From SAR86 cluster bacterium (GTDB lineage: Bacteria > Pseudomonadota > Gammaproteobacteria > Magnimaribacterales > D2472): a stretch of 46,774 nucleotides of DNA. Under the pieces are notes generated by a model, which saw only the letters and a list, made by a program, of their open reading frames with translations, was not told the origin of the DNA and did no database searches. The position numbers and the translations under genes are program-made. Within the stretch, counting starts at the first letter, position 1; each line of letters starts with the position of its first letter. This document shows, piece after piece, positions 35,424 through 46,774 of the stretch. Location: positions 1 through 46,774 of the forward strand of contig QOPC01000004.1 in NCBI GenBank assembly GCA_003331545.1, written 5' to 3'.

Positions 35424-38240
35424 ATGAATAATATGGAGAGATTTTGGGCCACCTCTCATACAGCTGGTGCTCAAAGCGCATATCTTGAATCCTTATACGA
35501 ATCTTACCTAAAAGATAGCTCATCCATCCCGCAAGACTGGAAAATTTACTTTGATTCTTTGCCCAATGTAAACGATTCGCAGAAAGAAGTTTCTCACCAA
35601 GAAATAATCAATAGATTCAGAGAGGAGGAGGTTAATACGTCCTCAGATTCTGCAGCTCAAAAAATTCAACCTAGCTATAAACAAACTAAGGTTTCTCAAT
35701 TAATTCAAGCATATAGAAGCAGAGGGCATTTAAATGCAAACCTAGATCCGCTAGGCTTAAAGCTTTCTCGAAATTGTGAGGACTTGGATATTGGATTTCA
35801 TGATTTAGAGTCCACGGATTTATCTGATGAATTTGAACTAGATTCATTAGACATAGGTAAAAAGTCAGCTAAATTGTCTGAAATTATCCAAGCATTAGAA
35901 AAAATATATTGCGGCACTTTAGGGGTCGAATATAACTATATTTCGTCATTAAATGAAAGAAAGTGGTTTCAAAAAAGGCTTGAGCCAAACTTAGGAAATT
36001 TAGAATTTAATCCAGCAGAGCAAAAATATATATTAAAACGTTTGAGTTCAGCAGAGGGCCTTGCAAAATTCCTGGCATCAAGGTATCCAGGTATGAAAAG
36101 ATTTGGAATTGATGGAGCTGAATCACTAATTCCATTGGTTGACAGCCTGATTCAAAATTGTGGTGTCTTTGGTGCAGAGCAGATTTGTTTTGGAATGGCA
36201 CATAGAGGAAGATTAAATCTTTTGGTAAACGTTTTGGGGAAGTCTCCAAAAGAACTATTTACTGAATTTGAAGAGGATTATGAGTTAGAAGGTGCTAGTA
36301 CAGGAGACGTTAAGTATCATCTTGGCTCATCAACCAATATTTTAACTCCCAATGGAGAGGTGCATGTTTCATTAGCCAACAATCCATCTCACCTCGAAAT
36401 TGTTGATCCAGTTGTCCTTGGTTCCGTAAGAGGAAGACAAGATAGACTGAAGGACAAAAATAAAGAACTTGTAATTCCGATCTTAATTCATGGGGATGCA
36501 TCTTTTTCCGGGCAAGGAGTTGTAATGGAAACACTGCAGATGTCTCAAACTAGAGGCTATGGTGTGGGGGGAACAATTCACGTAATAGTTAATAATCAAA
36601 TAGGCTTTACTACATCAAATGAGGAGGATTCTCGCTCGACTCAATATGCAACTGACGTGGCTAAGATGATCGAAGCTCCAGTTCTACATGTAAATGGTGA
36701 TGATCCTGAAATGGTTGTATTCGCTGCTAAATTGGCTTGTGAATACAGATACAACTTTAAAAAAGATATTGTCATTGATATGTTTTGCTACAGAAGAAGA
36801 GGACACAATGAAGCAGATGAGCCCTCCTCAACGCAACCAATCATGTACCAAAAAATTGCAAATCAAGCCTCTGTTAAGAGTTCCTATCAAGATAAACTCA
36901 TCTCTTTAAAAGTTGTGACTCAGTCTGAATGCGATGAGTCAGAAAAAAAATATAGATCAGCAATAGAACAAGGAGATTCTGTTGTACACAACCTTGCTAC
37001 TAAGCCGAATGAGTCTATGTGGTTTGATTGGACACCATATATGGATCAAAAAGGGGACGTTAAAATTGAATCTTCATTCGATAGAGAAAAATTCAAAAAT
37101 CTTGCCTATCAAGCATTCTCGCCACCTGAGAATTTTGTTTTACAGAGACAAGTGCAGAAAATTTTTTCTGATAGGCTTGAAATGGCAGATGGAAGCATTC
37201 CTGTAAACTGGGGTTTTGCTGAAAACATGGCTTATGCAACCCTTTTAGATCAAGGATATCCTATTAGATTTTCTGGCCAAGATATAAGAAGAGGAACATT
37301 TTCTCATCGGCATGCAGCTGTTTTTAACCAAGAAGATGGCAAAGCACATATGCCTTTGGTTCAGATTGCAGAAAACTCTAATACAACACTTGATATCTAT
37401 GATTCTCTTTTATCAGAGGAAGCTGTTCTTGGTTTTGAATATGGCTATTCTGCAACAAGCCCATATGGATTAGTTATATGGGAGGCTCAATTTGGAGATT
37501 TTGTTAATGGAGCTCAGGTTGTTATTGATCAATTTATTGTTTCTGCTGAGCACAAATGGGAGAGGTTATCTGGACTGGTTATGCTTCTTCCCCATGGGTA
37601 TGAGGGTCAAGGACCAGAACACAGTAGCGCAAGATTAGAAAGATTTCTGCAATTATGTGCATATGAAAATATTCAAGTATGTGTCCCAAGCACCCCAGCT
37701 CAGATATATCACTTACTAAGATTCCAAACCATTCGCATGATGAGAAGACCGCTTGTTGTCATATCACCTAAGAGCCTATTAAGAAATCCACAGGCAGTTT
37801 CTTCAATTCATGAATTGACCGATGGCTTTTTTCAGTATGTGATTGATGACTGTCTTGAAGACCCAGAGAAGGTTGAAAAAGTAATTATGTGTTCAGGAAA
37901 AGTTTTTTATGATCTATCGTCAAAAAGAGAAGAACTTGGCATTGAAAATGCTGCTCTAATAAGAATCGAGCAACTATATCCATTTCCATATGACACTCTT
38001 GAAAAAATTCTTAAAACTTATAAAAATGCTGTCAAATTTGTTTGGTGCCAAGAAGAACCAACAAATCAAGGAGCTTGGTATAACCATCGTCATAGGTTGC
38101 AGGCAGTGCTAGATAGGATGAATATAAAAAATGAAATAGCATTGGTGAGTCGAGAAGCCTCATCAGCACCCGCAGTAGGATTAAATAAATTACACAATCA
38201 ACAACAAGAAGCTTTGGTAAAAGAAGCTTTATTATTCTAG
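35424..38240 (+). CDS. sucA: 2-oxoglutarate dehydrogenase E1 component
   Basis: SucA decarboxylates 2-oxoglutarate with thiamine diphosphate and passes the succinyl group to SucB. The 938-residue protein (E. coli 933) starts with the E2-binding N-terminus ([22 protein letters not shown]) and contains the E1 core: [12 protein letters not shown] (about 255-266), HLGSSTN, the ThDP-binding [11 protein letters not shown] (about 357-367) and the C-terminal transketolase-like half with FRGQDI-type [15 protein letters not shown]. Preceded by sdhB in the usual order; a likely ATG is supported by AAGAAAAA only, and a second ATG (M4) is possible. Confidence 0.97.
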   Translation: MNNMERFWATSHTAGAQSAYLESLYESYLKDSSSIPQDWKIYFDSLPNVNDSQKEVSHQEIINRFREEEVNTSSDSAAQKIQPSYKQTKVSQLIQAYRSRGHLNANLDPLGLKLSRNCEDLDIGFHDLESTDLSDEFELDSLDIGKKSAKLSEIIQALEKIYCGTLGVEYNYISSLNERKWFQKRLEPNLGNLEFNPAEQKYILKRLSSAEGLAKFLASRYPGMKRFGIDGAESLIPLVDSLIQNCGVFGAEQICFGMAHRGRLNLLVNVLGKSPKELFTEFEEDYELEGASTGDVKYHLGSSTNILTPNGEVHVSLANNPSHLEIVDPVVLGSVRGRQDRLKDKNKELVIPILIHGDASFSGQGVVMETLQMSQTRGYGVGGTIHVIVNNQIGFTTSNEEDSRSTQYATDVAKMIEAPVLHVNGDDPEMVVFAAKLACEYRYNFKKDIVIDMFCYRRRGHNEADEPSSTQPIMYQKIANQASVKSSYQDKLISLKVVTQSECDESEKKYRSAIEQGDSVVHNLATKPNESMWFDWTPYMDQKGDVKIESSFDREKFKNLAYQAFSPPENFVLQRQVQKIFSDRLEMADGSIPVNWGFAENMAYATLLDQGYPIRFSGQDIRRGTFSHRHAAVFNQEDGKAHMPLVQIAENSNTTLDIYDSLLSEEAVLGFEYGYSATSPYGLVIWEAQFGDFVNGAQVVIDQFIVSAEHKWERLSGLVMLLPHGYEGQGPEHSSARLERFLQLCAYENIQVCVPSTPAQIYHLLRFQTIRMMRRPLVVISPKSLLRNPQAVSSIHELTDGFFQYVIDDCLEDPEKVEKVIMCSGKVFYDLSSKREELGIENAALIRIEQLYPFPYDTLEKILKTYKNAVKFVWCQEEPTNQGAWYNHRHRLQAVLDRMNIKNEIALVSREASSAPAVGLNKLHNQQQEALVKEALLF

Positions 38241-38250
38241 AGAAATAATT

Positions 38251-39510
38251 ATGTCTACAGAAATCAAATCACCAACATTCCCAGAGTCTGTCGCAGATGG
38301 AACTATTGCAAACTGGGTAAAGAAAGAGGGCGATCAGGTAAAACAAGATGAAGTAATTGCTGAAATAGAAACAGATAAAGTAGTTTTAGAAGTTGTTGCC
38401 CCATTTGATGGAAAAATCTCTAAAGTTCTAAAACCTGCAGGAGAAACTGTTTTAAGTGCTGAGCTCATAGCAGAATTTGAAAAAGGATCAATTAGCGAGG
38501 AATTAGAAGCTACTAAAGTTGAACCATTGGAGGAAACTGAAGAAATAGAGGAGGTTGCAGTAACTGAAGAAGCAAAAGAAGAAGTGGAAATAGAAAATCA
38601 AAATGAACATTCATCAGATCGTAATGGGCCAGCGGTTAAAAAATTATTAAAAGAATATGATCTCAATCCTGATGATATTGCGAGCTCCGGAAAAGGGGGA
38701 AGAGTTACCAAAGCCGATGTAATTAATCATTTAGATCAGCCTAGCAAAGAGATTGTTCAACAGGAAATTGAGCAGCATTCAGCAAATCAAGCCCAAGCAA
38801 ATTCCTCTGAAAGAATAGAAGAGCGTGTACCAATGTCCAGACTGCGTTCAACTATTGCCAATAGATTGCTTACCGTTAAACAAGAAACCGCAATGCTAAC
38901 AACTTTTAATGAGGTTGATCTCAAACGAATCAAAGACTTGAGAGCTAAGTATGGTAAAAATTTTGAAGAGGAGCATGGAGTCAAATTGGGTTTCATGGGC
39001 TTCTTTGTATTAGCATCAGTTCAAGCTTTAAAGAAATTTCCATTAGTAAATGCTTCCATTGATGGAACTGATATTGTTTATCATGGGTATCAGGATGTAG
39101 GTGTTGCTGTCTCTACTGAAAGGGGCTTAGTAGTTCCTGTAATTAGGGATGCAGGTAATCTAAAAATAACTGATGTTGAAAGATCTATTTTAGATTATTC
39201 AGATAAAGCCAGGAGTGGAAAACTTTCAATCTCTGAAATGCAGGGAGGTACATTTACAATTTCTAATGGTGGCGTCTTTGGATCCTTATTATCTACGCCA
39301 ATTTTAAATGCTCCTCAAACTGCAATACTGGGAATGCATTCTATTCAAGATCGACCTGTTGCAATAGATGGTGAGATTGTGATCCGTCCGATGATGTATT
39401 TGGCTCTCAGCTACGACCACAGATTGCTTGATGGAAAAGATGCAGTTTCATTTTTGATAGCTATCAAAGATCAATTAGAGTCTCCCGAAAAACTCTTATT
39501 AAATCTATAA
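38251..39510 (+). CDS. sucB: Dihydrolipoyllysine succinyltransferase (E2) of 2-oxoglutarate dehydrogenase
   Basis: SucB carries the succinyl group on lipoate and transfers it to CoA. The 419-residue protein has one lipoyl domain (1-78) with lipoylated K43 in [11 protein letters not shown], a linker (about 80-125), an E1/E3-binding domain (about 126-162: [18 protein letters not shown]) and the catalytic domain (about 190-419) with H390 and D394 in DHRLLDG. The linker is unusual: it is glutamate-rich ([18 protein letters not shown]) where typical E2 linkers are Ala/Pro-rich. Length is close to E. coli (405). Confidence 0.96.
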   Translation: MSTEIKSPTFPESVADGTIANWVKKEGDQVKQDEVIAEIETDKVVLEVVAPFDGKISKVLKPAGETVLSAELIAEFEKGSISEELEATKVEPLEETEEIEEVAVTEEAKEEVEIENQNEHSSDRNGPAVKKLLKEYDLNPDDIASSGKGGRVTKADVINHLDQPSKEIVQQEIEQHSANQAQANSSERIEERVPMSRLRSTIANRLLTVKQETAMLTTFNEVDLKRIKDLRAKYGKNFEEEHGVKLGFMGFFVLASVQALKKFPLVNASIDGTDIVYHGYQDVGVAVSTERGLVVPVIRDAGNLKITDVERSILDYSDKARSGKLSISEMQGGTFTISNGGVFGSLLSTPILNAPQTAILGMHSIQDRPVAIDGEIVIRPMMYLALSYDHRLLDGKDAVSFLIAIKDQLESPEKLLLNL

Positions 39511-42091
<2,581 letters not shown>

Positions 42092-42095
<4 letters not shown>

Positions 42096-42961
42096 GTATA
42101 TTGGTTGATAAAGATACTCGTTTGTTGGTTCAAGGTTTTACCGGTTCTCAAGCTACATTGCATTCAGAACAATCAATTGAATATGGAACAAATATTGTTG
42201 GAGGAGTTACCCCTGGTAAAGGAGGGCAGAAACATTTAGATATTCCAGTTTTTAACTCTGTTCATGAGGCTGTTGAGGCCGTAAAACCGAATGCTTCAAT
42301 CATTTTTGTTCCTGCTCAATTTTGTAAAGATTCAATCTTAGAGGCAGCCGATGCTGGAATAAAATTAATTATTTGCATTACCGAAGGAGTTCCAACTTTG
42401 GATATGCTTATTGTAAAAAAGAAAATTGATGAGTTAGGTGTAACATTAATAGGTCCAAACTGCCCAGGGGTCATAACACCAGGTGAGGCAAAATTAGGAA
42501 TAATGCCAGGTAGTATCCATATGCAAGGATCGGTGGGCGTTATCTCTAGATCTGGCACCTTAACTTACGAAGCGGTCAAGCAAACAACCGATCTAAAACT
42601 TGGCCAAAGTACTTGCGTTGGTATAGGTGGCGATCCAATCCCTGGAACTTCTTTTATTGATGTCTTAAAAATGATGGAGGCAGATGACCAAACCAAAGCA
42701 ATAGTCATGGTTGGAGAGATTGGCGGAACGGCTGAAGAAGAAGCTGCAGAGTATATAAGAGATCATCTCTCCAAACCTGTAATTTCATATATTGCTGGTC
42801 AAACCGCTCCAGCTGGTAAAAGAATGGGCCATGCAGGTGCAATTATTGCTGGAGGTAAGGGCACGGCTGCAGACAAAATTAAAAAATTAGAGGAATGCGG
42901 CGTTCACATAGCTGAAAATTTGCTTCAAATTGGCTCTAAAGTTAAAGAAGTTCTGGGTTAG
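42092..42961 (+). CDS. sucD: Succinyl-CoA synthetase alpha subunit
   Basis: SucD binds CoA and carries the phosphohistidine intermediate. The 289-residue protein (E. coli 289) has the CoA-binding [14 protein letters not shown] region (14-27), GPNCPG (about 124-129) and the phosphorylated H247 in GHAGAI. It ends the nine-gene sdhC-sucD run. Its last 20 bases overlap the end of the convergent MATE gene, so there is no room for an intergenic terminator. Confidence 0.97.
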
Positions 42962-44348
42962 ATCTTGCTATGAATTTGCTAGCAATATAATTCAACCTTG
43001 GAATAATTAAACCTGCAAATATTGTTAAACCAGTAATCATGCCTATCCAGATACCTGATGGGCCCATGGGGTCTCCAAATATCCCAAAATAAGTTAAAAA
43101 ATATCCAACAGGTAAAGCAACAAACCAGTAGGTTAAAATGATCATTAGCATTGGAGCAAATGTATCCTTGTAACCTCTCAGACTTCCTAAGGCACCCATT
43201 TGCATCCCATCTGGAATCTGAAAAATTGCGCCAAATAATAAAAGATTCATTGCAATTGTTGCAACAGCTAGATCTGAAGAGTAAAGCGAAACAAGATTGT
43301 CTCTGAAAATTAAAATAATCACCATATTCAATATTGCTCCCGCAAAACAGATGAAGATGGCAATATTGGAAGCGTACTTAGCTTGATGTAATTTTTTCTC
43401 ACCTACTAAGTTACCTATTCTGGTTGCAGCTGCAAGACCAAAAGATAAAGGCAAGATGAACAAAACACTTACTATATTTATTGCTACTGTATGCCCACTA
43501 ATTACTGTGGCTCCAAGCGACCCCAATATCAAAGCCGCGCCTGAAAACATGCTTAGTTCTACAAACACCCCAAAACCAATAGGCAAACCTAATTTAAGAG
43601 CTTCCTTGGTTGTATCCAAATTTGGTAAAGAGAATTTTGAAAATATTTTTGTTGGTCTATATTCTTTCTTTTTAATTATGACTAAAACTAAAACGATTAC
43701 TCCAATAACTACATTTATAGATGTTGCAATTCCACAGCCAACTCCTCCCATTGGAGGTATGCCAAAATAACCATAAACAAAAATAATGTCCAAAGGGATA
43801 TTTAAAACCATTCCAATAAATGCAACCCAAAAAACAGGAAGAGTAAGACCCATGCCTTCGCTGTAGCACCGAAGACATGTAAAAAGCATATTGGCAATAA
43901 AACCAAATGACATTGCTTTTAAATAGCCATCTGAAATCTGTGCAATATTCTCCTCAATATCAAAGAAGGGAATAAAAAAACTTAAATTTCTATAAAGAAT
44001 AAAACCAATAAAACCTAAAGCGAGGCTAACCCAAAGAATTTCTCGGACTTTTTGCCCAATTTCTTCATATTTCCTTGCTCCAAAAAGTTGAGCAACTATT
44101 GGAGTTACAGCAAATAGACACCCACCCAAAAGAAAATAAAATGGCATAGAAAGCGCGTTACCTATAGCTAACCCGGATAAATCTAGTGCGCTCGCTCTTC
44201 CTGCAACTATAGTATCGGTAACTCCCATCCCCATGTATGAAATTTGTGACCCATAGATTGGAATACCTATTTTAAGTAATTGTTTTAGTTCTTTTAATAA
44301 ATTTTTCAAAAAATAAGCCCAGAAATTTCTCGGTACTTTATCATACAA
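42942..44348 (-). CDS. MATE family efflux transporter (NorM/MdtK-like)
   Basis: A 468-residue inner-membrane antiporter with about 12 hydrophobic segments in two halves. Family marks include [20 protein letters not shown] (28-47), [16 protein letters not shown] (about 76-91) and the second-half [15 protein letters not shown] and GNLVGE. Such proteins expel drugs or metabolites in exchange for sodium or protons; substrate cannot be told. The start is unclear: the TTG at 44348 has no ribosome site, and a second TTG 13 codons downstream (44307-44309) would also leave a normal N-terminus. Only 27 bases separate it from the divergent acyltransferase gene. Confidence 0.88.
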   Translation of the reverse strand: MYDKVPRNFWAYFLKNLLKELKQLLKIGIPIYGSQISYMGMGVTDTIVAGRASALDLSGLAIGNALSMPFYFLLGGCLFAVTPIVAQLFGARKYEEIGQKVREILWVSLALGFIGFILYRNLSFFIPFFDIEENIAQISDGYLKAMSFGFIANMLFTCLRCYSEGMGLTLPVFWVAFIGMVLNIPLDIIFVYGYFGIPPMGGVGCGIATSINVVIGVIVLVLVIIKKKEYRPTKIFSKFSLPNLDTTKEALKLGLPIGFGVFVELSMFSGAALILGSLGATVISGHTVAINIVSVLFILPLSFGLAAATRIGNLVGEKKLHQAKYASNIAIFICFAGAILNMVIILIFRDNLVSLYSSDLAVATIAMNLLLFGAIFQIPDGMQMGALGSLRGYKDTFAPMLMIILTYWFVALPVGYFLTYFGIFGDPMGPSGIWIGMITGLTIFAGLIIPRLNYIASKFIARSNPELL

Positions 44349-44375
44349 GGACTAGATTAAAATCGGAGATGAAAA

Positions 44376-45095
44376 ATTAGAAAAGACAGTCGCCCATATT
44401 GGTTAAAAAAAATTGCTTCAAAGCTAACTCTGCGATATGTAAACAGATTTCTTAGGCCTCAATTTAAAAGTTTAGGAAAGGGGCCCGTATTTTTTAAACC
44501 AAGATTTATTAAATTATTTGGTTCTAATATATCCGTTGGCAACTTTCCGACATTTATTTCTGCGCCAGATGATTATATTCAAATTACTAGTTGGGATACT
44601 GGTGAATGGAATGGAAAAGTTGATATTGGGAATTATGTATTAATTTCTCCTGGTGTAAGAATCATGGCTGCAGAGAGTGTGATGATTGGTGATTCTTGCA
44701 TGTTTGGGCATGGAGCGTGCGTAACTGACGCAGATTGGCATGGAATTTATGATAGAACAAAAGTTGTTGGAGATCCTAAACCAGTTGTATTAGATGAAAA
44801 CGTTTGGATTGGCGAGGATTCCATGATCTGCAAAGGGGTTAAAATTGGAAAAAATTCTATTATCGGAGCAAGGTCAGTTGTTACAAAAGATATTCCTCAA
44901 AATACTATATATGCAGGAAATCCAGCAGTATTTATTAGAGATCTTGATGATGGTGAATTTACTACCCGCAAAGATTTTTTCAAAGATCCAATTAAATTAG
45001 CTAAAGATTTTGATTTACTTGATCAATATACACTAGGTCAAAATTCTATCTTTGGCTGGATAAAAAGCTTATTCTTCAGGGATAAATCCCATTGA
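44376..45095 (+). CDS. LpxA-like hexapeptide-repeat acyltransferase with apparent ATT start
   Basis: The C-terminal half is a left-handed beta-helix of hexapeptide repeats (VDIGNYVLISPGVRI, VMIGDSCMFGHG, VWIGEDSMICKGVKIGKNSIIGA, then AGNPAVFI), as in WbbJ/maltose acetyltransferase-type enzymes that acetylate sugars or lipids. The only ATG in frame (44664) would cut the protein in mid-helix. The frame is open and conserved in style from 44373: RKDSRPYWLKKIASKLTLRY resembles the N-terminus of long members of the family. An ATT at 44376 gives MRKDSRPYW and stands 7 bases after GGAG (44365-44368). I therefore use it (239 residues). A one-base error in the A run at 44372-44376 is the alternative, which would permit ATG at 44369. 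Confidence 0.75.
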   Translation: MRKDSRPYWLKKIASKLTLRYVNRFLRPQFKSLGKGPVFFKPRFIKLFGSNISVGNFPTFISAPDDYIQITSWDTGEWNGKVDIGNYVLISPGVRIMAAESVMIGDSCMFGHGACVTDADWHGIYDRTKVVGDPKPVVLDENVWIGEDSMICKGVKIGKNSIIGARSVVTKDIPQNTIYAGNPAVFIRDLDDGEFTTRKDFFKDPIKLAKDFDLLDQYTLGQNSIFGWIKSLFFRDKSH

Positions 45096-46213
45096 TAAGA
45101 ATAACTGCAGATTCTCAGATACCTGAAATCGAGAATAGTTTAGCTGAGTTTCTCAAGGCTGATTATTCTATAGATTATTTTGATTCAAATACCCTCACTG
45201 CTTGTGATCTAAAAAACACAGACGCTTTATTGGTTCGATCTACTTTATCTGTAAATCAAGCGCTATGCCAGGACACCAAAATCAGCTTTGTAGCATCTGC
45301 AACAGCTGGAATTAATCACTTAGATATAGACTATTTAGATAGCAAAAATATCAGTTGGTCCTATGCTCCTGGATGTAATGCTTTTAGCGTAATCCATTAT
45401 GTGCTGGCAGCAATTGGTGAATTGATAAAAGATGGAATGTTGAATGTAAGACAGAGCATTGGCATTGTAGGCTATGGCAATATTGGCAAAAGACTATATA
45501 AACTTCTCAAAGCTCTAAATTTTGAAGTTTATGCATGTGACCCATTTTTAGCAAACCCTGAATTGGTTTCTTTGGATAAGGTGCTTGCATGTGATTTAGT
45601 AACCATTCATGTTCCGCTTTCTGCTAGTGGCCAATATCCAACATTGAATATAATAAATGAGTCTCATATAGAAAAACTTTCAAACAAGATCCTCATTAAT
45701 ACATCTAGGGGGGAGGTTGTATCTGAAGAGCTTGTGCTGCAATCTCAAGACCTAATTTATATTGCTGATGTTTGGATGAACGAGCCTTCGCCGTCTTTAA
45801 AAATGATAGAAACATCTTATATTGCAACGCCTCACATTGCAGGTTACAGCATAGAGGGAAGATTGAATGGAGCTAAAATTATTGCTAAGGAGTGTGCAAA
45901 AATATTTAAATGCTTGAAGCCCAGCGAAACTAAAACTGTACAGCCTTCTGCATGGCCTTATGATCTTAATAATATAGTTCGAGATATTCATAATGTTTCA
46001 TTCCCTATTTCACTTTTTAATAGCGAGCTAGATCTAAAATCAATTTCAGATTCATTTAAAAAACTTTCAATTGCAAATTTAGAAAGTGGTTTTAGGTTGC
46101 AAAGAGAAAGTCATTCTCCAAGAAATGATTTTAATTCCTTCTCATTTAAGGGTATTAGTGAGCTAGATCAAGAGCTAGATCTAGGATTTTTCAATGAATT
46201 AGGAGGAGCATGA
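45092..46213 (+). CDS. pdxB: Erythronate-4-phosphate dehydrogenase
   Basis: PdxB oxidises 4-phosphoerythronate in the DXP-dependent pyridoxal phosphate pathway. The 373-residue D-2-hydroxyacid dehydrogenase has GCNAFSVIHYVLAA (94-107, a PdxB hallmark), NAD motif GYGNIG (127-132), catalytic R206 (NTSRGEV), E231 (VWMNEP) and H248 (TPHIAGY), and a C-terminal dimerisation domain. The start is TTG at 45092, overlapping the acyltransferase TGA (TTGA). PLP made here is needed by IscS. Its 3' end overlaps the convergent selO by 15 bases. Confidence 0.93.
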   Translation: MIRITADSQIPEIENSLAEFLKADYSIDYFDSNTLTACDLKNTDALLVRSTLSVNQALCQDTKISFVASATAGINHLDIDYLDSKNISWSYAPGCNAFSVIHYVLAAIGELIKDGMLNVRQSIGIVGYGNIGKRLYKLLKALNFEVYACDPFLANPELVSLDKVLACDLVTIHVPLSASGQYPTLNIINESHIEKLSNKILINTSRGEVVSEELVLQSQDLIYIADVWMNEPSPSLKMIETSYIATPHIAGYSIEGRLNGAKIIAKECAKIFKCLKPSETKTVQPSAWPYDLNNIVRDIHNVSFPISLFNSELDLKSISDSFKKLSIANLESGFRLQRESHSPRNDFNSFSFKGISELDQELDLGFFNELGGA

Positions 46214-46774
46214 GATCTCTAAATCTTTTGCCCAGTCTGGAGATCTACTAGCAAAATACTCGAATTGTTCCAACTCATCATAGGGATGAGTAATTACCTG
46301 AATTAAAGTCTCAAGCACAGAGAGATTTAAATTTTCTGCTGCTTCAATTGCTTCTTGAGCCATGTAATTTCTAAGAATAAATTTGGGATTATTTTTATTT
46401 ATAAGTGATACTTTCCCCTCAATAGATGAAGGCTCAATTTTATGTCGAGCTTGATAGGATTTTATCCAGGACTTAGCAATATGTGTATTGAGTTCAGGAG
46501 TTTCCTCGTTGGTTATGGCTTGAGAAATATTTCTAAATGTATTTGTATAATCTAACTTTTCAGATTCCATAATATCCAATAAACCTTGAATTAATTGCGC
46601 ATCATCTTTATTTAATTTTATAAGCCCAAGTTTTTTTTGATAAAGCTTAGCTAGAGTTTTTTGAAAAATTGGCTCGTATGTTTGCAAAATCTCACCTTGG
46701 CTTTCTTCAGAAACTAAAGATGATAGGGCATGACCAAGAGCAGAACAGTTCCATAATCCTATATATGGCTGATT
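46199..46774 (-). CDS. selO: Protein adenylyltransferase SelO (YdiU), C-terminal part cut by window edge
   Basis: SelO is a pseudokinase-fold enzyme that transfers AMP to protein hydroxyl groups and is tied to redox stress. The window holds the last 191 residues; the frame is open to base 46774 and the start lies to the right. Matches to the YdiU C-terminus are clear: NQPYIGLWNCSALGHAL at the edge, KLDYTNTFRNIS, NPKFILRNYMAQEAIEAAE, the SRSPDWAKDLEISCSS ending with the conserved terminal cysteine (selenocysteine in vertebrates). The kinase-like active site is outside the window. The TTG at 46687 is internal, not a start. Confidence 0.93.
   Translation of the reverse strand, partial: NQPYIGLWNCSALGHALSSLVSEESQGEILQTYEPIFQKTLAKLYQKKLGLIKLNKDDAQLIQGLLDIMESEKLDYTNTFRNISQAITNEETPELNTHIAKSWIKSYQARHKIEPSSIEGKVSLINKNNPKFILRNYMAQEAIEAAENLNLSVLETLIQVITHPYDELEQFEYFASRSPDWAKDLEISCSS

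Noticed and set aside
42961-42990. Search for a terminator after the TCA gene run
   Set aside because: Bases after the sucD stop belong to the convergent MATE coding region and form no clear hairpin with a T run.
44369-44380. Three-codon frame ATG AAA AAT TAG before the acyltransferase
   Set aside because: The ribosome site GGAG is directly adjacent, leaving no spacing; it is more likely the site for the ATT start, or a trace of a one-base difference.

Overview
The window is a densely packed, AT-rich stretch of a gammaproteobacterial chromosome. The identification rests on gene order: block after block follows the order known from Pseudomonas and its relatives (surE-pcm-nlpD-fdxA-recA; fmdB-aspS-yebC-ybgC-tolQRAB-pal-cpoB-tRNA-Lys; bepA/perM-bcp-dapA-bamC-purC; iscRSUA-fdx-iscX-ndk-rlmN-rodZ-ispG-hisS-yfgM-bamB-der; sdhCDAB-sucAB-lpdA-sucCD). 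Low GC, few and short intergenic gaps, frequent ATGA/TTGA start-stop overlaps, truncated accessory domains and missing block members point to a streamlined, probably marine lineage such as SAR86. That placement is inference; no rRNA or other taxonomic marker gene was used.

Layout. 1-5055: end of surE, pcm, a DUF368 (PopT-type) membrane protein, nlpD, fdxA on the reverse strand, SOS-controlled recA and a thiolase. 5056-9626: proS (reverse) without its editing domain, then fmdB, a non-discriminating type aspS, yebC, and a small PD-(D/E)XK nuclease standing where ruvC-ruvA-ruvB normally lie. 9604-14278: ybgC, the Tol-Pal envelope system, cpoB and tRNA-Lys(UUU). 14300-21276: a nucleotide-exchange-type transporter, bepA (reverse), perM, bcp (reverse), dapA, bamC, purC. 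21265-24280: an IscR box/promoter and iscR-iscS-iscU-iscA-fdx-iscX, lacking hscB-hscA. 24316-31949: ndk, rlmN, short rodZ, ispG, hisS, yfgM, bamB, der. 32131-42961: nine TCA-cycle genes in one close-set run, from succinate dehydrogenase through 2-oxoglutarate dehydrogenase to succinyl-CoA synthetase. 42942-46774: a MATE exporter (reverse), a hexapeptide acyltransferase that apparently starts at ATT, pdxB, and the C-terminal part of selO (reverse).

How the genes work together. The window serves mainly housekeeping: envelope integrity and outer-membrane assembly (Tol-Pal, BamB, BamC, BepA, NlpD, RodZ, PopT), iron-sulfur assembly feeding IspG, RlmN, SdhB and ferredoxins, translation and tRNA charging (ProRS, AspRS, HisRS, YebC, RlmN, Der), and the oxidative half of the TCA cycle.

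The most interesting signal is what has been cut from these conserved blocks and what stands in the gaps: rpoS, mutS, cinA and recX around recA; ruvCAB, replaced by one nuclease; queE/queC; a TusA-like gene between bepA and perM; hscBA in isc; pilF; the ProRS editing domain; and most of RodZ's periplasmic part. No mobile element, CRISPR array or rRNA was seen. No gap between genes exceeds about 180 bases.
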